From assembly GCF_011397635.1 (NCBI RefSeq), contig NC_064753.1:41350322-41414321 (forward strand): a stretch of 64,000 nucleotides of DNA, written 5' to 3'. Made by a program: the position numbers and the translations under genes. The notes under the pieces are model-generated. The model searched no databases. It saw only the letters and a program-made list of their open reading frames with translations, and was not told where the DNA came from. This document shows positions 22,332 to 35,483 of the stretch, piece after piece. Numbering within the stretch: the stretch's first letter is position 1; each line of letters starts with the position of its first letter. This stretch comes from Epinephelus fuscoguttatus. Its lineage: Eukaryota > Chordata > Actinopteri > Perciformes > Serranidae.

Positions 22332-25300
22332 TTAGTGGACTTTCCTTTTCCTCGAGCGGTATCGTCTCCTCCTCTGCTTGTACAGGTGGCGGAAATTGAT
22401 GAAGAGTCCTGGAGGGGAGTGGAAAATCTCTGTCAGTATTAAGTTGAGGTTTGTCTCATCCGCTAGCGACAACCACAAACAGCAGATAAACACACAAAAA
22501 GCCCCATTTCCACAGCACTATACAGGTAATTCATTCAGTCCTCCATAGCACCTCTAGAGAGATGTTTGCACAGTATGATGAAAATACGATAAATTCACAG
22601 CTGTTCCAAATACAGCAAGATTTGAATCTGTTTCTCCATGATGTGACAAACTAAAACTACAGTAGCATACTCTCGTTATAGTGCATTTACTAAAAATTAT
22701 ATCATACCATTTAGCTTCCAAAGCTGATGGCCGTTTTAAACTTTCTGTATGTCCTTTTCCTGCATTTCACGGTGCATTGTCTTTTATTCAATTCATTACA
22801 TCGTGAAAATCTATGTACAAAGAATTTGAGCGTGCTTGGGTTTGGTAATCCATCACAGGAAACATCATGTCTCTTAATAATAATTAACATGGTTTTAATT
22901 TGTAGACTAATGAACAAGTGTGTAGCTCAAAGGACATTCTGTCCATTTTCAACCAGCTTTGCATCATTACAATGTGGGTAATATGTGTAATTAATCGACC
23001 CTCCATATTACCAGCGCCTGAATCTCCCTGCAGGGTTCATACACACTTTAACCAGTAAATTTCCAAAACATTTCCACACTTTTCAGGCTTATATTCATGA
23101 TCACACATTCTCTGAAGTGTCTGTGTATTGTCAAAGTTGACCAGTCAGTTTTGTAAAATAAAGAGCCAGCCCAAAAGTACATACACTGTATATGAGCACT
23201 TGTGTTCACAGCACACAAATGAGTGATAAGTGAGAATTAGCCCCCTTTAGTACCTCTGCAGTTAGGGCTTAGGTTCAGACACAGCAACCAAAATGATCCC
23301 TTGTTTGATGGTGGACAAGAGGGAAACACTGCAGCTGGTTGCGGGTGTCATGTTGGTCACCGCGGTAAAAACATCTGTAATGGGAGTTGATTTGCGCAGC
23401 AACAGCCTGGTACTTAACATTAGCTCCTTTAGCATAATGTTGATAATGTCAAATATTTCACTACACAGTCCACATTTTGCGTGTCCCAGGTCCTGGTCTT
23501 TGTCATGCCATGCTTTACACTTGTCCAAATGAAGCCAGACATGAATACATCTGCTTCCTAGCATTACGCAAATTTGCATTTGGACTCAAGTAGAAGCTAC
23601 AACTCAGGTCGCAGTCTGACGTCACCCCCAGCAGAGAACATAACGTCAAGTGATATGACTGACCTGTCTCAACATTATCATCGTAGCCTGTATGCAGTAT
23701 ATATACTCTATTATACAGGTATTTGTGAAGCCAGTTTCAGTGACTTTTCCATAACTTTCTGGGTTTATTTATTTTTCCAAAACCCTGTGTAATGTTACGC
23801 AGCATTTCCCCTGAATGGTATACACGGCTCTACTCAACTTATTTTTTTTTTTTATTGTTTTTTACATTAGCAAAAGTTATGGATAGTACTTTTTTGGTAG
23901 CACCTTGGTCGAAGTTCCAAGCAAGCTGAACTGACACTAGAAGGTGGAGTTAAAACACTGCAAACCCACCATTTTAAAATAGCTATGCTAACTTTAATAG
24001 CGACTGCAATTTTTTTTCTTTTCATTTGACCAAGCTTTTAAAAATGGCAGCCCACAAAACCATGCTGTGCACTACATTCTTAACTGAAACATGGCTTGAC
24101 AAAAACACAGGTAATGCTGTTCTAACGGAATCAGCTCCACCCAAATACAAATTTGAATCTGAAACACGAGAAAACAAAAAGGGTGGAGGTGTCTGTGCAA
24201 TATTTAGAGATCATATGGTTATGCACAGGTTGTCATTTGGGGTGTTTTCATCATTTGAGTATGTATCCTTTAAAATGGAGCTAAAACAATCTCCGTCCAT
24301 ACTCTATGTAGTTATATACAAGCCTCCCCAGCACCGTCAAAGTTTTATTGATGATTTTACCAGGATGCTTTCAATTGTATGCACAGACTTTGATGGTTTG
24401 GTCATTACAGGTGATTTTAATGTACATGTGGATAATGTCTGTGACAGAAATGCTAAAGAACTCAGTGCTGTCCTTGAAACCTTTGGCCTGACTCAGCATG
24501 TGTGTGAGCCCACCCACAGCAGAGTGCAGCACACTCTGGACCTGCTCATTACAAAGGGGGTTAATATTTCAAACGTCGATGTGGTTGATGTTGCTCTGTC
24601 TGATCATTTCTGTGTCTTCTTTGACCTGTCTGTTTCTCCCAAACCACCGGCTGGTCCTGCAGTTGTTCGGAGGAGACACATAAATAACAGCACAGGTGCT
24701 CTGTTCATGGAAATGATAAACTTTGAAAATGCCTCATGTTCTAATGTTGATGATTTGTTGAACTCTGTTACTTGAGTGTTTTGAATGTTCTGGACACCAT
24801 TGCCCCTGTGAAGGTTAAAATGGTTAAAAATAAGCAGAAGGCGCCATGGAGGAATGACGACTTGGTCAGGGCACAGAAAAGGAGTGCCGGAGGGCGAGCG
24901 GAAATGGCGCAAGTCGAAGCTTCATGTTCATTATGAAATTTATAAAGAAAAGTTATGCGTGTTCAACCGGATCTTACGTAGAACAAGGGAAAGGTACTTT
25001 TCTGAAATTATTGGAAACTGCAGTAACAACTCGCGTGTCTTATTTGCAACAGTGAACAGATTAACAAACCCTCCAGCTCAACTGCCGTTGGAACTGATCT
25101 CCACATCTAAGTGTAATGAGTTTGCAGTATTCCTTTGCGACAAGGTTCAGACCATTAAAAATGCCATCAATTCCACAACACCAATAACAACCCTGCAGCC
25201 ACCTACACACTTAGAGCTGACTCATTTTGCACCTGTAACTGACAAAACTGTCCAAGAGATCATCACCAGTCTGAGTTCGTCTACATGCTGCCTCGATGTG

Positions 25301-28300
25301 TTACCCACTAGATTTCTAAAGTCTGTGTTCAGCAGTTTGTTACCACCACTCGCTCACATAGTTAACATGTCACTACAATCTGGAACATTCCCAAAGGCCT
25401 TGAAAACTGCGGTCATAAAGCCTCTCCTAAAGAAGAGCAGTCTTGATGCCACAGTACTGAACACATAGTACGGCCCATTTCAAATCTGCCGTTTTTAGGC
25501 AAAGTCCTTGAGAAAGTTGTTTACCAACAGCTTACTGACTTTCTCCTAAAGAACAACTCCTTTGATGTTTTCCAGTCAGGTTTTAGACCCCATCACAGCA
25601 CTGAGACCGCTCTTATTAAGGTGACAAATGACATCCGCCTGAACACTGATGCAGGCAAAGTCTCAGTTTTAGTCCTGCTAGATCTGAGTGCTGCTTTTGA
25701 CACTGTCGATCATGAGATCCTTTCACAGAGACTAGAGGACTGGGTGGGCATCTCTGGCACTGCCCTAAATTGGTTGAAGTCCTATCTAGAAGACAGGAAG
25801 TACTTTGTTGAAATTGGTAACTGTGTCTCAGACCACATGGCCTTGACCTGTGGGGTGCCCCAAGGGTCAATCCTGGGACCCCTTCTGTTCAATCTCTGCC
25901 AATGCTGCCTTTAGGCCAGTTAATACAAAGTAATAATGTGTCCTACCACAATTATGCAGACGACACTCAGATCTATGTCTCACTGACAGCAGGTGAATAT
26001 GGACCAGTGGATTCACTCTGTCACTGCATCCAACAGGTCAGTGTGTGGATGCAAAACAACTTTCTCCAGCTAAATTCAGACAAGACCAAGTCATCGTATT
26101 TGGTCCACAGAAACAAAGAGAAAGTGTCAGCAGTCACCTCCAGTCTCTCTCTCTAAAACCTACAAATCAGGTTAGAAATCTCGGGGTAATAATGGACTCA
26201 GACTTGAACTTTAACAGCCACATCAAATCAATAACGTCAGCAGCTTTTTACCATCTAAAAAACATTGCCAAAATTAAAGGTATAGTGTCTAAACCTGACT
26301 TGGAGAGACTTATCCATGCATTTGTCTCTAGTAGGTTAGACTACTGTAACGGCCTGCTCACTGGTCTCTCCAAACGGGCTGTAAGACAGCTGCAGTACAT
26401 CCAGAATGCTGCTGCTCGGGTCCTGACCAGAACCAGGAAGTACGAGCATATTAGTCCTGTACTCAGGTCTCTACACTGGCTTCCTGTGGCTCAGAGAATA
26501 GACTTTAAAGCAGCTCTGCAAGTCTCTCCACGGCCTAGCACCAAAGTACATCTCTGACATGTTAGTGCCATATGAACCATCTCGGACTCTGAGGACCTCA
26601 GGGACCGGCCTCCTGCTGGTGCCCAGAGTCAGGACTAAACATGGGGAATCAGGATTCCAGTTTTATGCAGCTAAAATCTGGAACAGTCTTTCTGAAGATG
26701 TGAGACAGGCCTCTACTCTGACAATGTTCAAATCTAGGCTCAAAACAGCTCTATTTCACTGTGCATATGACTGAAAGGATCTTATCTGCACTCTTCTCTT
26801 TTCAAGTTCATTTTATAATGATTATTTATGTTTTTATTTTGTATTGTGATTTTAATGCATTTTCTTGTTCTGTAAAGCACTTTGAATTGCTTTGTGTATG
26901 AATTGTGCTCTACAAATAAACTTGCCTTGCCTTGCCTTGCCTACATTAACAATGCTGCACAACTGATGAAGTGCAGACATTCCTGTTTGGTTGCAATATG
27001 AAAGGATGCAGTGAGTGTTGCATTGAAGTTGATGTCACAACAGTTTGACACAGCATCGCTATGGCAATCAGCAGAGAATCCTGTCTTCACTGAGGGGGTA
27101 CTACAGTGAAAAAAGGAAATAGAGAAAGTACCTGGCACAAAAAGTGAGCTGAAATGAGTCAAGCTGTACCAAGCAATGGAAATAAGACATTAGTTGTAGT
27201 TTACTGAAGGACAGATAGTGTGTCAGTGGATGTCTCACCCAGAAACATGAGGACCAGGTAGAGCTGCAGAGTGTAGGAGAAGCTCAAAGAGTGTCCCAGC
27301 ATCGCAGGAAGGCGGAGGCTGAACAGACGTTTCTCATCAAAGATGGGCAGGGACTGGATGACGGCCACCGCTGGAAACATGCACACAAGGACAAACTGTC
27401 AGCAGCAACTAACATATCTAACACTTACCCTTGCACCCAACTTTTGCTTATGCCACTATTTTCTCAGTAAGCATAACAAACTAAACACTGACCTTCAGCC
27501 ACTGTCCCGAGAGGGTACAGAGGGATCCAGATGCTGTATCTCAGCCACGTTAACATCTTCCACTCTGTGTTTATGCAGGCCAGCATGTAGAAAGGGTACC
27601 TGATGGGGAGAAGGAAGAGCTGATGTTACAGCAGGCAACACCACATGTTAACCAGAGAGGGAAGGGAAGGTGATCTGAGCCGACCTGAAGATCTCGATGG
27701 TGCTCCACGTGTAGAAGACGAAGAAGACAACAGCTTTGTTCTGCATGTCTTCCAGACTGCCGAAGATGACGAAAAGAATGACGTTCCTCCCTGCCACCTG
27801 TGACAACACCGAGCAGAATGAAAAGAGGTCTCAGATTAACCACACTGTGAGGAATTGCGCACAACTGATTGATTTTGAAGTTCAGTTCAGAGCCTGGTGG
27901 AGGAAGAGTTTTTTTTTCCCATTTAAAACATTCCTCATTTTAGAGCACTTCCAAAAATGATTTGTGTAATATACCAAAAAGATGTTTAAATATCATATGG
28001 ATGTAATGTCAGGGTGTCCATATACTTTCGGTCGTAGGTGTAACTACTCTTTTCTTTCATGCGTTTAGTATTTACAGCACTGTATTACCTGTATCATAGC
28101 GGGAAAGAATCCAGTCTTCACCAGACCCAACAGGGGATTAATGACCTCGAGCACGGCCATCATCTGACAGAAGTACATCATGTCAGCCGTGGTGTGGAAG
28201 GTATCATAGAACGAATCTGTGGAGGGCGAGAGAGAAACAAACAGACATAATTAAAAAGCACATTGCATGAGCCACTATCCATAATCCTCATCATTTGCAA

Positions 28301-31300
28301 AACAAATCCCTGTTGTGTAGTCTTGTTCCTGTTTCTATTCAAATGAGCTCATCTGTGAATAGCTGCTCACAAACAAAAACACAGACCTCTCTCTGTCTGT
28401 CTCCTGGACCTCCTGTTTGTTTTTTATTTACTGCACAGTGGTGCTAATTATGCCCGTCTGTTTCTGTGTTCAGTAAATACTGCTAATTACTTTAAATTTT
28501 AATTTATCAGTCCATAAAATTTAAAAGCTATTAGCGAGTGTTTTTTTCTGTTTTTATCTTCCATCCTTTTACAGTCCGACAATTCTGCCTTTACTAACAT
28601 TGAGTGTCCTCGTTTTCACTTTTACAGTGATACATAGAAACCTATCCCAAGCAGGTTTTGTGTCCCTGCAAGTAGATTATTACAACATACTGACATTAAC
28701 CGAAAATAGAGAAATCTGTCCTAAAACGTTCACGATATTTTTGAAAATAGCTGGCAGTAATGTTGCATATACACAATTTGTAGGTCAGACTAAAACCCAA
28801 AAAACCCAAACTAATAATCATTTAAAGGAATAACTAAAAATGGGATTCAAAGTGAGGACTGAGTCATTACTATGAATCTTATTTTTATAGTTTTGGCCAT
28901 CTGTTCTCTTAGTTATGATAACTCTGCAAAGTTAACAGCTGAACTTGAGGAACATGGAGACATTAATAAAAATAGGTCAGATAAAAGGAAAGGTTGTAAA
29001 CAAAACAGCGGGTAAGTCGACCTTATTTGGAAGAGCAAACACGCTAATGGTAAAATTATGACTGTTGTAAACATCGATAAACATCACAGAATTCAAACGG
29101 ACTTCCTGTACTGTAGGTGTGAGCACAGTTTTTCTGTGCAGTGAAGGGTTGTTACATTTCAGTAGAGTTCACTTTACATTTTACCTCACAAGAAAGTGGT
29201 TTAGATAATAAGATAATGTGTTTCCTGCCCCTTTTGGACAGAACTCAACAATTATTCAGAGCTTTCATGGCTCTTCAATAATACAGCCAAAACTACAAAA
29301 ATGAGACTGAAGCTGTCATAAACTAGAACTAAAATCAAAGGCCACTGAACTGTCACAGCTCCAGTGCAGACAAAAATACTTGTCTAATTTCTAAAAATGT
29401 ACATACGTATAACCAAATGACTGTGCTGCGGATCCAACGGTCTGATCTTTACCTCACAGGTTTACCTCACTGATGACACTTTGGTTTTAGCGAAAGAAAA
29501 ACTGTTGGCACTTTCAAAACAAATTCATTGTCAGTAAGAGGACAATTAATGTAGATTTGGTTTTGTTTAAGCAACAGACCTCAGAACACAAACCTCAATA
29601 AACCTGTGACTAACATGACGCAAAATAATTCTCTGCAGGTAACTGTGCCTTCCTGTGGCAGATGACCTGGACATAAACCTCACTTCATGAACTGACCGTG
29701 TTGTTTTTTGGGGTTTGTCTTTACAAACCTTGACCAAGGATGAAGAGTCGAACCGTCATGTTGACAAAGATCCAGGAGAATCCCAAAAACTGCACCAGGT
29801 TGTACATAAACAAGTAGCCTTTCTTCAGCCCGAGGTAAGCTAAGGAGCAGAAGAAAATAAATTAATGTTAACTGATGCTAACGTGGCTGAATCTCCTCCT
29901 ACAGGCGAGTAAATGTACATGACAACATTAATGATTCAGCTCATTATGTGGGTTTTTGATGTCTGCAGATGAAGAGCTCAGTGTGACTCACGGTCTTTAC
30001 GAACTCTCGACTCCACACTTATCTTGTTGATCTTCTCCTCTTCCTGAAAGAAATCACACCATCAATCACACCAATTTCACTCTGCAAAAACCAACATGTT
30101 CTTCAATCATCACCTGTTTTATAATGAAGAAAATGAATTATGATCTTTCAATCTTCTCACTAGATCCAGGGCAGTTGAATAATTTATTTAATTCTATGAT
30201 TTAAAAAGTCACGAGTCAGAAAAGTGTTACTCACTGTTTTATCAGAAATACATTTTCTAATAAAAGACAGATTCTAAATTCATTAATAAATATTCACAGC
30301 CTGCTGCAGTTTCCACACAGTGCGGACAGCTACACATTTTTTAACTGACCGTAACTTGAAGCTGAAAAGCACAGAAAGGACCTGGGAAATAAATGAAAAT
30401 TGAAGCGTCTACAGTGGCGCAAAATGACCAAAAGAATGAGTTTGCAGCACTGAACAGACAGGGATTCTTTTGTAATTTAATCAAGAAATTCTTAGGAGGC
30501 AAATGGAAAATCATTTGGGAAAACTGACACAGCAATTCCATAATTGTCCCTATGGTTTTCTTACAGCTGAGTGGGAGGTAGCTTCGTCGAGTCATGTTTA
30601 GGAGGGGTTTCCATTAACATGACACAAAGAAGAGATCTGTCAGGAGGCTTATCTGATATTACAAACCACAATGAGTGATGCAAAGTTTTATGGACTGGCT
30701 TTGTAAGGCTAGGCATGAAGAGCTGAGCTGGAGCTAAATACAAAGCTTCAACGAGGCCTCTGTTTTTCCTTAGCTGCACTAACTATCTAACTGACACTCT
30801 AACAAATCCCATAAAACTTGTTTGCACTCACAAAGCCTACATTTTGTTGCCTTCACATCTGACTCATGACTCTGACTCAAGTTCCTACCTTAGCCTGAAG
30901 CTCCATCTCGGCATCGGACTCGTCCAGCCAGCGGTCAAAGTCAGGTGCCAAAAACAGAGGCTTCTTCTCCTGCAGTGTCAGCCGGTCCCACCAGCGCTCC
31001 TCCTGCTTCCTGATCTTGATGTCCACCTGACGCTGGGTGGACTTATGTTTGATCTGAAAACACGGCATCAGAATATTGTTCTTCACTGAGAAACAGAGGG
31101 CAATGACATAATGTGAGTAGCTGCAGTACGAACATAGTTTGTACATCTGAATCTTTAATACAAAAAGGCTGTAACTCATAATATGAGTACATTTGATCTG
31201 CTACTGACACTCACTTACCTTGAACAGTTAAAAGACAAATGGATTTTAGACGAGTCAGTGGAATAAAAAGCTGCAGCTCTTTGTCTGACTGAGACATAAA

Positions 31301-34300
31301 TTCACTGATCATAAAGTGTGTATCCCGGGCTGTGGTGTACCAGCTAATCAAGCCTCTCTTCAGCAGGGAGGCATTTTTCAATCAGCGTTCACCTTGACTT
31401 GTTGGCAGCAATTTCAGCTCAATCAGTGCCATGACGCATTATCGTGCAGTCATTCATGTTCAGTTATGATAAATAACTGTGGATTTTACATTTGAACAAC
31501 AAGAGAAAATCATAAGAATCGGGCTATTGTGCAAAAAGGTTTGTATTGTAACAATGTTAAAACTAGACAAAGAATCTGGAAGGTCTTAACTGCATTTTTA
31601 GTTAAATGCTATTATTTTGTTTTAAATATTTATATTCAGTTACATGTAAGAAATGCTCGAAGGTGGGAGCTGACTACACATACATCTGCTTCTTGGCAGG
31701 GTCTGACATTTACACCCATCTTTCCACATGACACCACTAAAAGACAGAAAGTACAACTACAAGTGCAGCAAAATAGTTAATACCAGACACTGTAAGACAG
31801 TAACTAGAATCCATAACTGCCCTTCTGCACTCTCTCGGTTTTACTGTCTCTCGACCAATCAGATTGCAGGGCCGGAACTAACTGTTGTATAATTTAAATT
31901 ATATTACCATGATGCAAAAACAATTCATGTCAACATTACAATCGATTTCACCACTAATTAGTAACAGATTAATAAAAGATCATTACCTCAGGTCTGACAG
32001 GTTCCAGGAACTCCAAACTGAACACGTATTCATTATCTCCTTTAGCTCCATGGCCTTGTGCTGTGGAGCAATATTAACATTTCACTTATATATTCTAACA
32101 ATATTAAGCTTCATATTGCTTTATATAGAAACTGCAATCATAAATAACCTCATGAATGATGCAAATGTTTGTGGAAAATTTTACAACGTTTTACTGTAAG
32201 TAAAGTTGTTATTTTGCGACAGAGCAACTTCTCTTAAAGGGTTCTTATAAACATTATGTTCCTCTTTACATGCATCAAAATAAATACCAACCTCTGAACT
32301 GAAGTGTGTTGTTTTCTTGCAGGCTGATGTCGAGATCCTGAAAGACACAAGGGCAGCCTTCACAACCAAGGACATAGGTTTCTTTTCAACATTGTGGGAG
32401 GGACATATATAGAAAATGGGGCTTAGGGGTCCTCCACCAGAAAATTCTCAGCATCAAAACACTTAATTTCCTGCATTCTGGAGGATTTTATGCCTCAATT
32501 TATGGCATAAATGTCTTTAATTATTTCTAATAGAGGGGACAAACACACACAATTTAAATGTTATTCTACACCTATGTCCACAACTAACTTGACAAGTCTG
32601 GTGATATTCTATATTTGTCTTACAGCAAATGAAATGAACCATGTATTAGTCTTTCAGTACTTATAGACTTCCTTTTTCTGTCTGTTTTACTCAACCTCAA
32701 GCCCATTGCTTCCTACTGAAGACATACATCTTTAAAAATAGGCCACAAACTATATAGTTCAATTTGTTAAAATAAAAGCGGAGTAGTTTTCTAAAACAGC
32801 CGAACAGGTAGCTCTTAGCAAATGTTATGCAAAATCAGTTCAATAGAACTTTATTTATCCCGAGGTTAAAAAAAAAAAAAAAATCACGTGCCAGAGAATG
32901 CTTTAAAATACAATAACACCAAGTACAGTAACCACATTTTAACGTTTACAACCGGTAACAACCAGAACAACCAGAAGTTTCCCAGGTCAGAGTCCATCAT
33001 TAGGTCCAGTTTTACAACAACAGAGTATTTAATATTGGCAAAATATACAAATATACAAGATAAGAAGTGTTTGGAGTAAATAACAGTTGGAGTAAATAGT
33101 GCATTTGTTGCAGTCTATTTCCAGCAGCAGAATAATACACATTTGGTGCTTTAGGGAGAAACACACAGCAGGATGGTACATGTGAGTTTTTGGACAAAAA
33201 TTGAGCTCTCTGGCACAATTGAGCTTTGGCATTGTTGCTTCTGGCCCAGAAAAAGGCAGAATATCACCATACTTATCCTTTAAAATCAGATGTAAATGTA
33301 TTAGACACTTCTAGGTAAATGTAAAGTTAAAGTTAAAGTTAGAAGGTGTTGATTCAACTTTATGGGAATTTTAGAGACTGTAATGTGATGCTGATTAAGT
33401 GTATTGCATTATACTGACACAAGTTTCCTACATTTAGTCTTTCCTTGTGGATAAATAGGCTTTAAACGTGTAGCATGACAGGTGTTCTTCTGTCAGCCTG
33501 CTTCAGCTGTCATAAAGCCATTCTCCTAAGAGGCTTAACAAGATCCAGAACAACCATTAAAGGTCATGCATCTTTTATAAGACATTTGTAAAACAGATGC
33601 AGGACGTGGATGGAGGAGGAGGAGAACCTGTATTTCATGTTACTAATGCAAACAAAGACAGCAGAGTGAAATTAAAGTAATCTGAGACAGGCTAAGTGTT
33701 TAGGTAAAGATGTAACCCACCCAAACCAGCTAAGATCATTCTTAATACAGGTTTTGACCAGCTGACACAAATCATTAACACCTTGTCTACCTTTCTATTA
33801 AGCTGGGGTTGTTATCTTGAGGACTTCTTGCTGATAATCATATCACAGTATTTGTTTAAGTAGTTATAGCTAGTGTGGGGTGCAGCTACAATACAAGGAA
33901 GTTAAACTACAGCTGCCATTTTTTTCAGCTGTAACTGTCCAGTAATTAAGATGTCAATGGCAGTTAGTAGTGTTTAAATTAAAGTGTTAATTTCGACACC
34001 GAACTTCGACACGCCAGCGTTATATAACCATACTTATAATGTTATTTCGTCAGCAAAATATCGTGAAACTTTTATAAACACAGAACAACAGTGTATAATT
34101 AGTTATCCTCTGACCATCACACATAAGCTAACCGTTAACCGTTAGAGGTCAGTTTAGCCATCCTCTCACTCATCACTGAAGCTAGCTAACGGTTAAGCTA
34201 ACCGTTCAAGCTAAACATTAGCTAACGTTACACCGCTAGTATGATTTTAATAAAGTTTAGAGGCATTCAGACACATTAACGTTAGTTGAGCAGTAAACGA

Positions 34301-34444
34301 CAGGTAAGTGTGAGTTAAAGCTGACAGGAGCCGGGTGGATGTAGTGGACTGACTTGTTCCTACCTTTGTATCGCTCAGTTCCACCCGGAGATAGATCTCT
34401 CCGTGCCGCTGAGCCCAGTAAACATGCGGGGTGAGGATCTGCAT
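22332..34444 (-). CDS. hacd3: very-long-chain (3R)-3-hydroxyacyl-CoA dehydratase 3, complete 11-exon gene
   Basis: ER membrane enzyme catalysing the third step (dehydration of 3-hydroxyacyl-CoA) of the fatty-acid elongation cycle. Exons: 34444-34364, 32337-32292, 32060-31987, 31053-30889, 30043-29992, 29839-29729, 28216-28089, 27797-27685, 27599-27493, 27370-27239, 22408-22332. All have GT-AG borders and matching phases; the total is 1086 nt, 361 codons plus TAA, against 362 aa in human HACD3. The N-terminus (MQILTPHVYWAQRHGEIYLR) opens a CS/p23-like domain (about 1-100), followed by a charged linker (WLDESDAEMEL) and the multi-pass PTPLA/HACD domain (about 155-345). The catalytic pair of the family, Tyr and Glu in YPxGxxxE, is intact as Tyr285 and Glu292. 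The basic tail KQRRRRYRSRKRKVH suits a cytosolic ER-membrane end. The 4.8-kb last intron contains an L2-like LINE in opposite orientation. slc22a18 diverges from its 5' side. Confidence 0.96.
24050..26941 (+). mobile_element. L2-like (CR1-clade) LINE, 5'-truncated
   Basis: Carries an apurinic-endonuclease-like domain followed by a reverse transcriptase, and ends with GTAAAGCACTTTGAATTGCTTTGTGTATGAATTG, AATAAA and a (TTGCC)n tail at 26927-26941, typical of fish L2 elements. The endonuclease lacks its N-terminal part, so the copy is 5'-truncated, as expected of target-primed insertion. It is inserted antisense to hacd3 in intron 10. Confidence 0.9.
24056..26774 (+). pseudogene. LINE endonuclease-reverse transcriptase pseudogene
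   Basis: The endonuclease part begins at TFLTETWLDKN, with IYKPPQHRQSF, LVITGDFNVHVDN (the catalytic GDFN) and VALSDHFCVFFDL (SDH motif) preserved. A stop at about 24773 and a later frame change separate it from the RT part, which has a single stop at 25466-25468, followed by RPISNLPFLGKVLEKVV, FQSGFRPHHSTETAL, LLDLSAAFDTVDHE (first RT Asp), GVPQGSILGPLLFN, and YADDTQIYVS (catalytic YADD) in a shifted frame. The C-terminal region with LDYCNGLLTGLS and LHWLPVAQRIDFK is also present. Several stops and frameshifts make it inactive. Confidence 0.92.
32355..32590 (+). repeat. dispersed repeat family E, copy 1 (hacd3 intron 1)
   Basis: Aligns with 58985-59255 in the same orientation: AGGTTTCxTTTCAACA, GGTCCTCCACCA, TCAAxxAC...TTTCCTGCATTCTGG, TTTATGG(C/T)(A/G)TAAATGT, and GGGGACAAACACA/GGGAAGACAAATGCACA. 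No coding frame or terminal repeat was resolved. Confidence 0.75.
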
Positions 34445-34581
34445 CGTGTCTCGGTGTTTTCTGACAACTACATGCTATAAGAAAGAGGAAGATTTGACTC
34501 TAACTGATGCACTGAAACCGTCATCTGGCAGGCTGCCATCCCCCACACACAGTGAGGATATCACACCAGATGATGGAGCGA

Positions 34582-34589
34582 ACTTCCGG
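34582..34589. promoter_or_regulatory. ETS-type site (ACTTCCGG) in the hacd3 promoter region
   Basis: ACTTCCGG lies about 140 bases upstream of the hacd3 start codon. This is the consensus core for ETS factors such as GABPA and is frequent in TATA-less housekeeping promoters. No TATA box is evident here. Assignment is by position and motif only. Confidence 0.35.
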
Positions 34590-34697
34590 GAGGAGGGCGC
34601 TAACGGACTTCAAAATAAACATCCTGAAGCACTAGTTGGACAGCTTCAAAATAAAAGTCTCAAAACTTTTTAATATATATTTTTTTTATTGTTGAGA

Positions 34698-35420
34698 CCC
34701 CCTCCAAACATTTTAAAAGATGTTTAAAAATATGTTGCTTGTCATAATAATTTGCGCCTAATACGCTGATTTTTAAAAAAAAAAAATATTGAAATTGATG
34801 TTTGATATTTATTTCGAACATACAAACAAGCAGACAGACAGAAAGAAAGCAATATTTACAAAAAATGAAAAGCCTAATGTCAAAGCAATTTTCAGTTATC
34901 TTGATTTACACATCTGAAAAGGAGTGGGAGGAAGTTTAAACTTATTGAATCCCACCCCTTCTCCATATGTCATTAAGAAACAGACAGCTTCCTTATACAG
35001 ATAAACCTGTACTTTAGACTTTTCTAAATACACAGAATGTATCTGAATTCTCTGATATATCCCCCCAAAACATTTTAAAAGACATATAAAATATGCTACT
35101 TGTAATAATAATTTGTTGTGTCTTATATGCTGATTTTTTTTTTTTTTTTTTTGCTTTATAAAAAAGGTTAGTCAAATAAATATTAATATTTTATATTTAT
35201 TTCGAACATGTAAAAAAAGACATGAACAAACAAGCAAGCAGACAGACAGGAAGAAAGTAATATTTACAAATAATGAAAAACACAATGTAAAAGCAATTGT
35301 CCACCCCTTCTCCATATGTCATTGAGTGAAAAGAAACTGACAGCTTCCTTAGGTGAACCTATATCTTAGACTTCCCTCAAAATATATATACAGAATATAT
35401 CAGAATTCTCTGACTTTAGA
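34698..35420. repeat. imperfect tandem duplication (about 350-390 bp period) between hacd3 and slc22a18
   Basis: CATTTTAAAAGA recurs at 34709 and 35071, TATTTATTTCGAACA at 34806 and 35194, and CACCCCTTCTCCATATGTCATT at 34953 and 35302. Both units carry the same antisense LINE-tail-like sequence (TATTTCGAACAT...ATTGAATCCCACCCCTTCT). The spacing drift is due to poly(T) expansion and a deletion in unit 2. Confidence 0.82.
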
Positions 35421-35483
35421 CTTTGAACTCCAGCAGATGTTTCACATGTGGCCCTAATCCTCCTCAGAAGACGAAATCAACCT

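Larger units (their letters stand above)
23805..27183. mobile_element. older inverted-repeat element split by the L2-like LINE
   Basis: Left piece 23805-24050 starts TTTCCCCTGAATGGTATACACGGCTCTACTCA and has GATAGTACTTTTTTGGTAGCACCTTGG. The reverse complement of the right piece (27183 back to 26942) starts TTTCCATTGCTTGGTACAGCTTGACTCA and has CCAGGTACTTTCTC and GTAGTACCCCCTCAG. They align as diverged terminal halves of one palindromic fish MITE, with the LINE between them. No clear target duplication. Situated in the last hacd3 intron. Confidence 0.5.

Noticed and set aside
24026..26774. Active retrotransposon
   Set aside because: The endonuclease lacks its N-terminus and there are stops and frame changes in the endonuclease and reverse-transcriptase regions.
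34445..34673. Extra plus-strand gene starting opposite hacd3 exon 1
   Set aside because: The open frame at 34431-34673 is the reverse of the hacd3 start and 5' UTR, with no domain or splice support.
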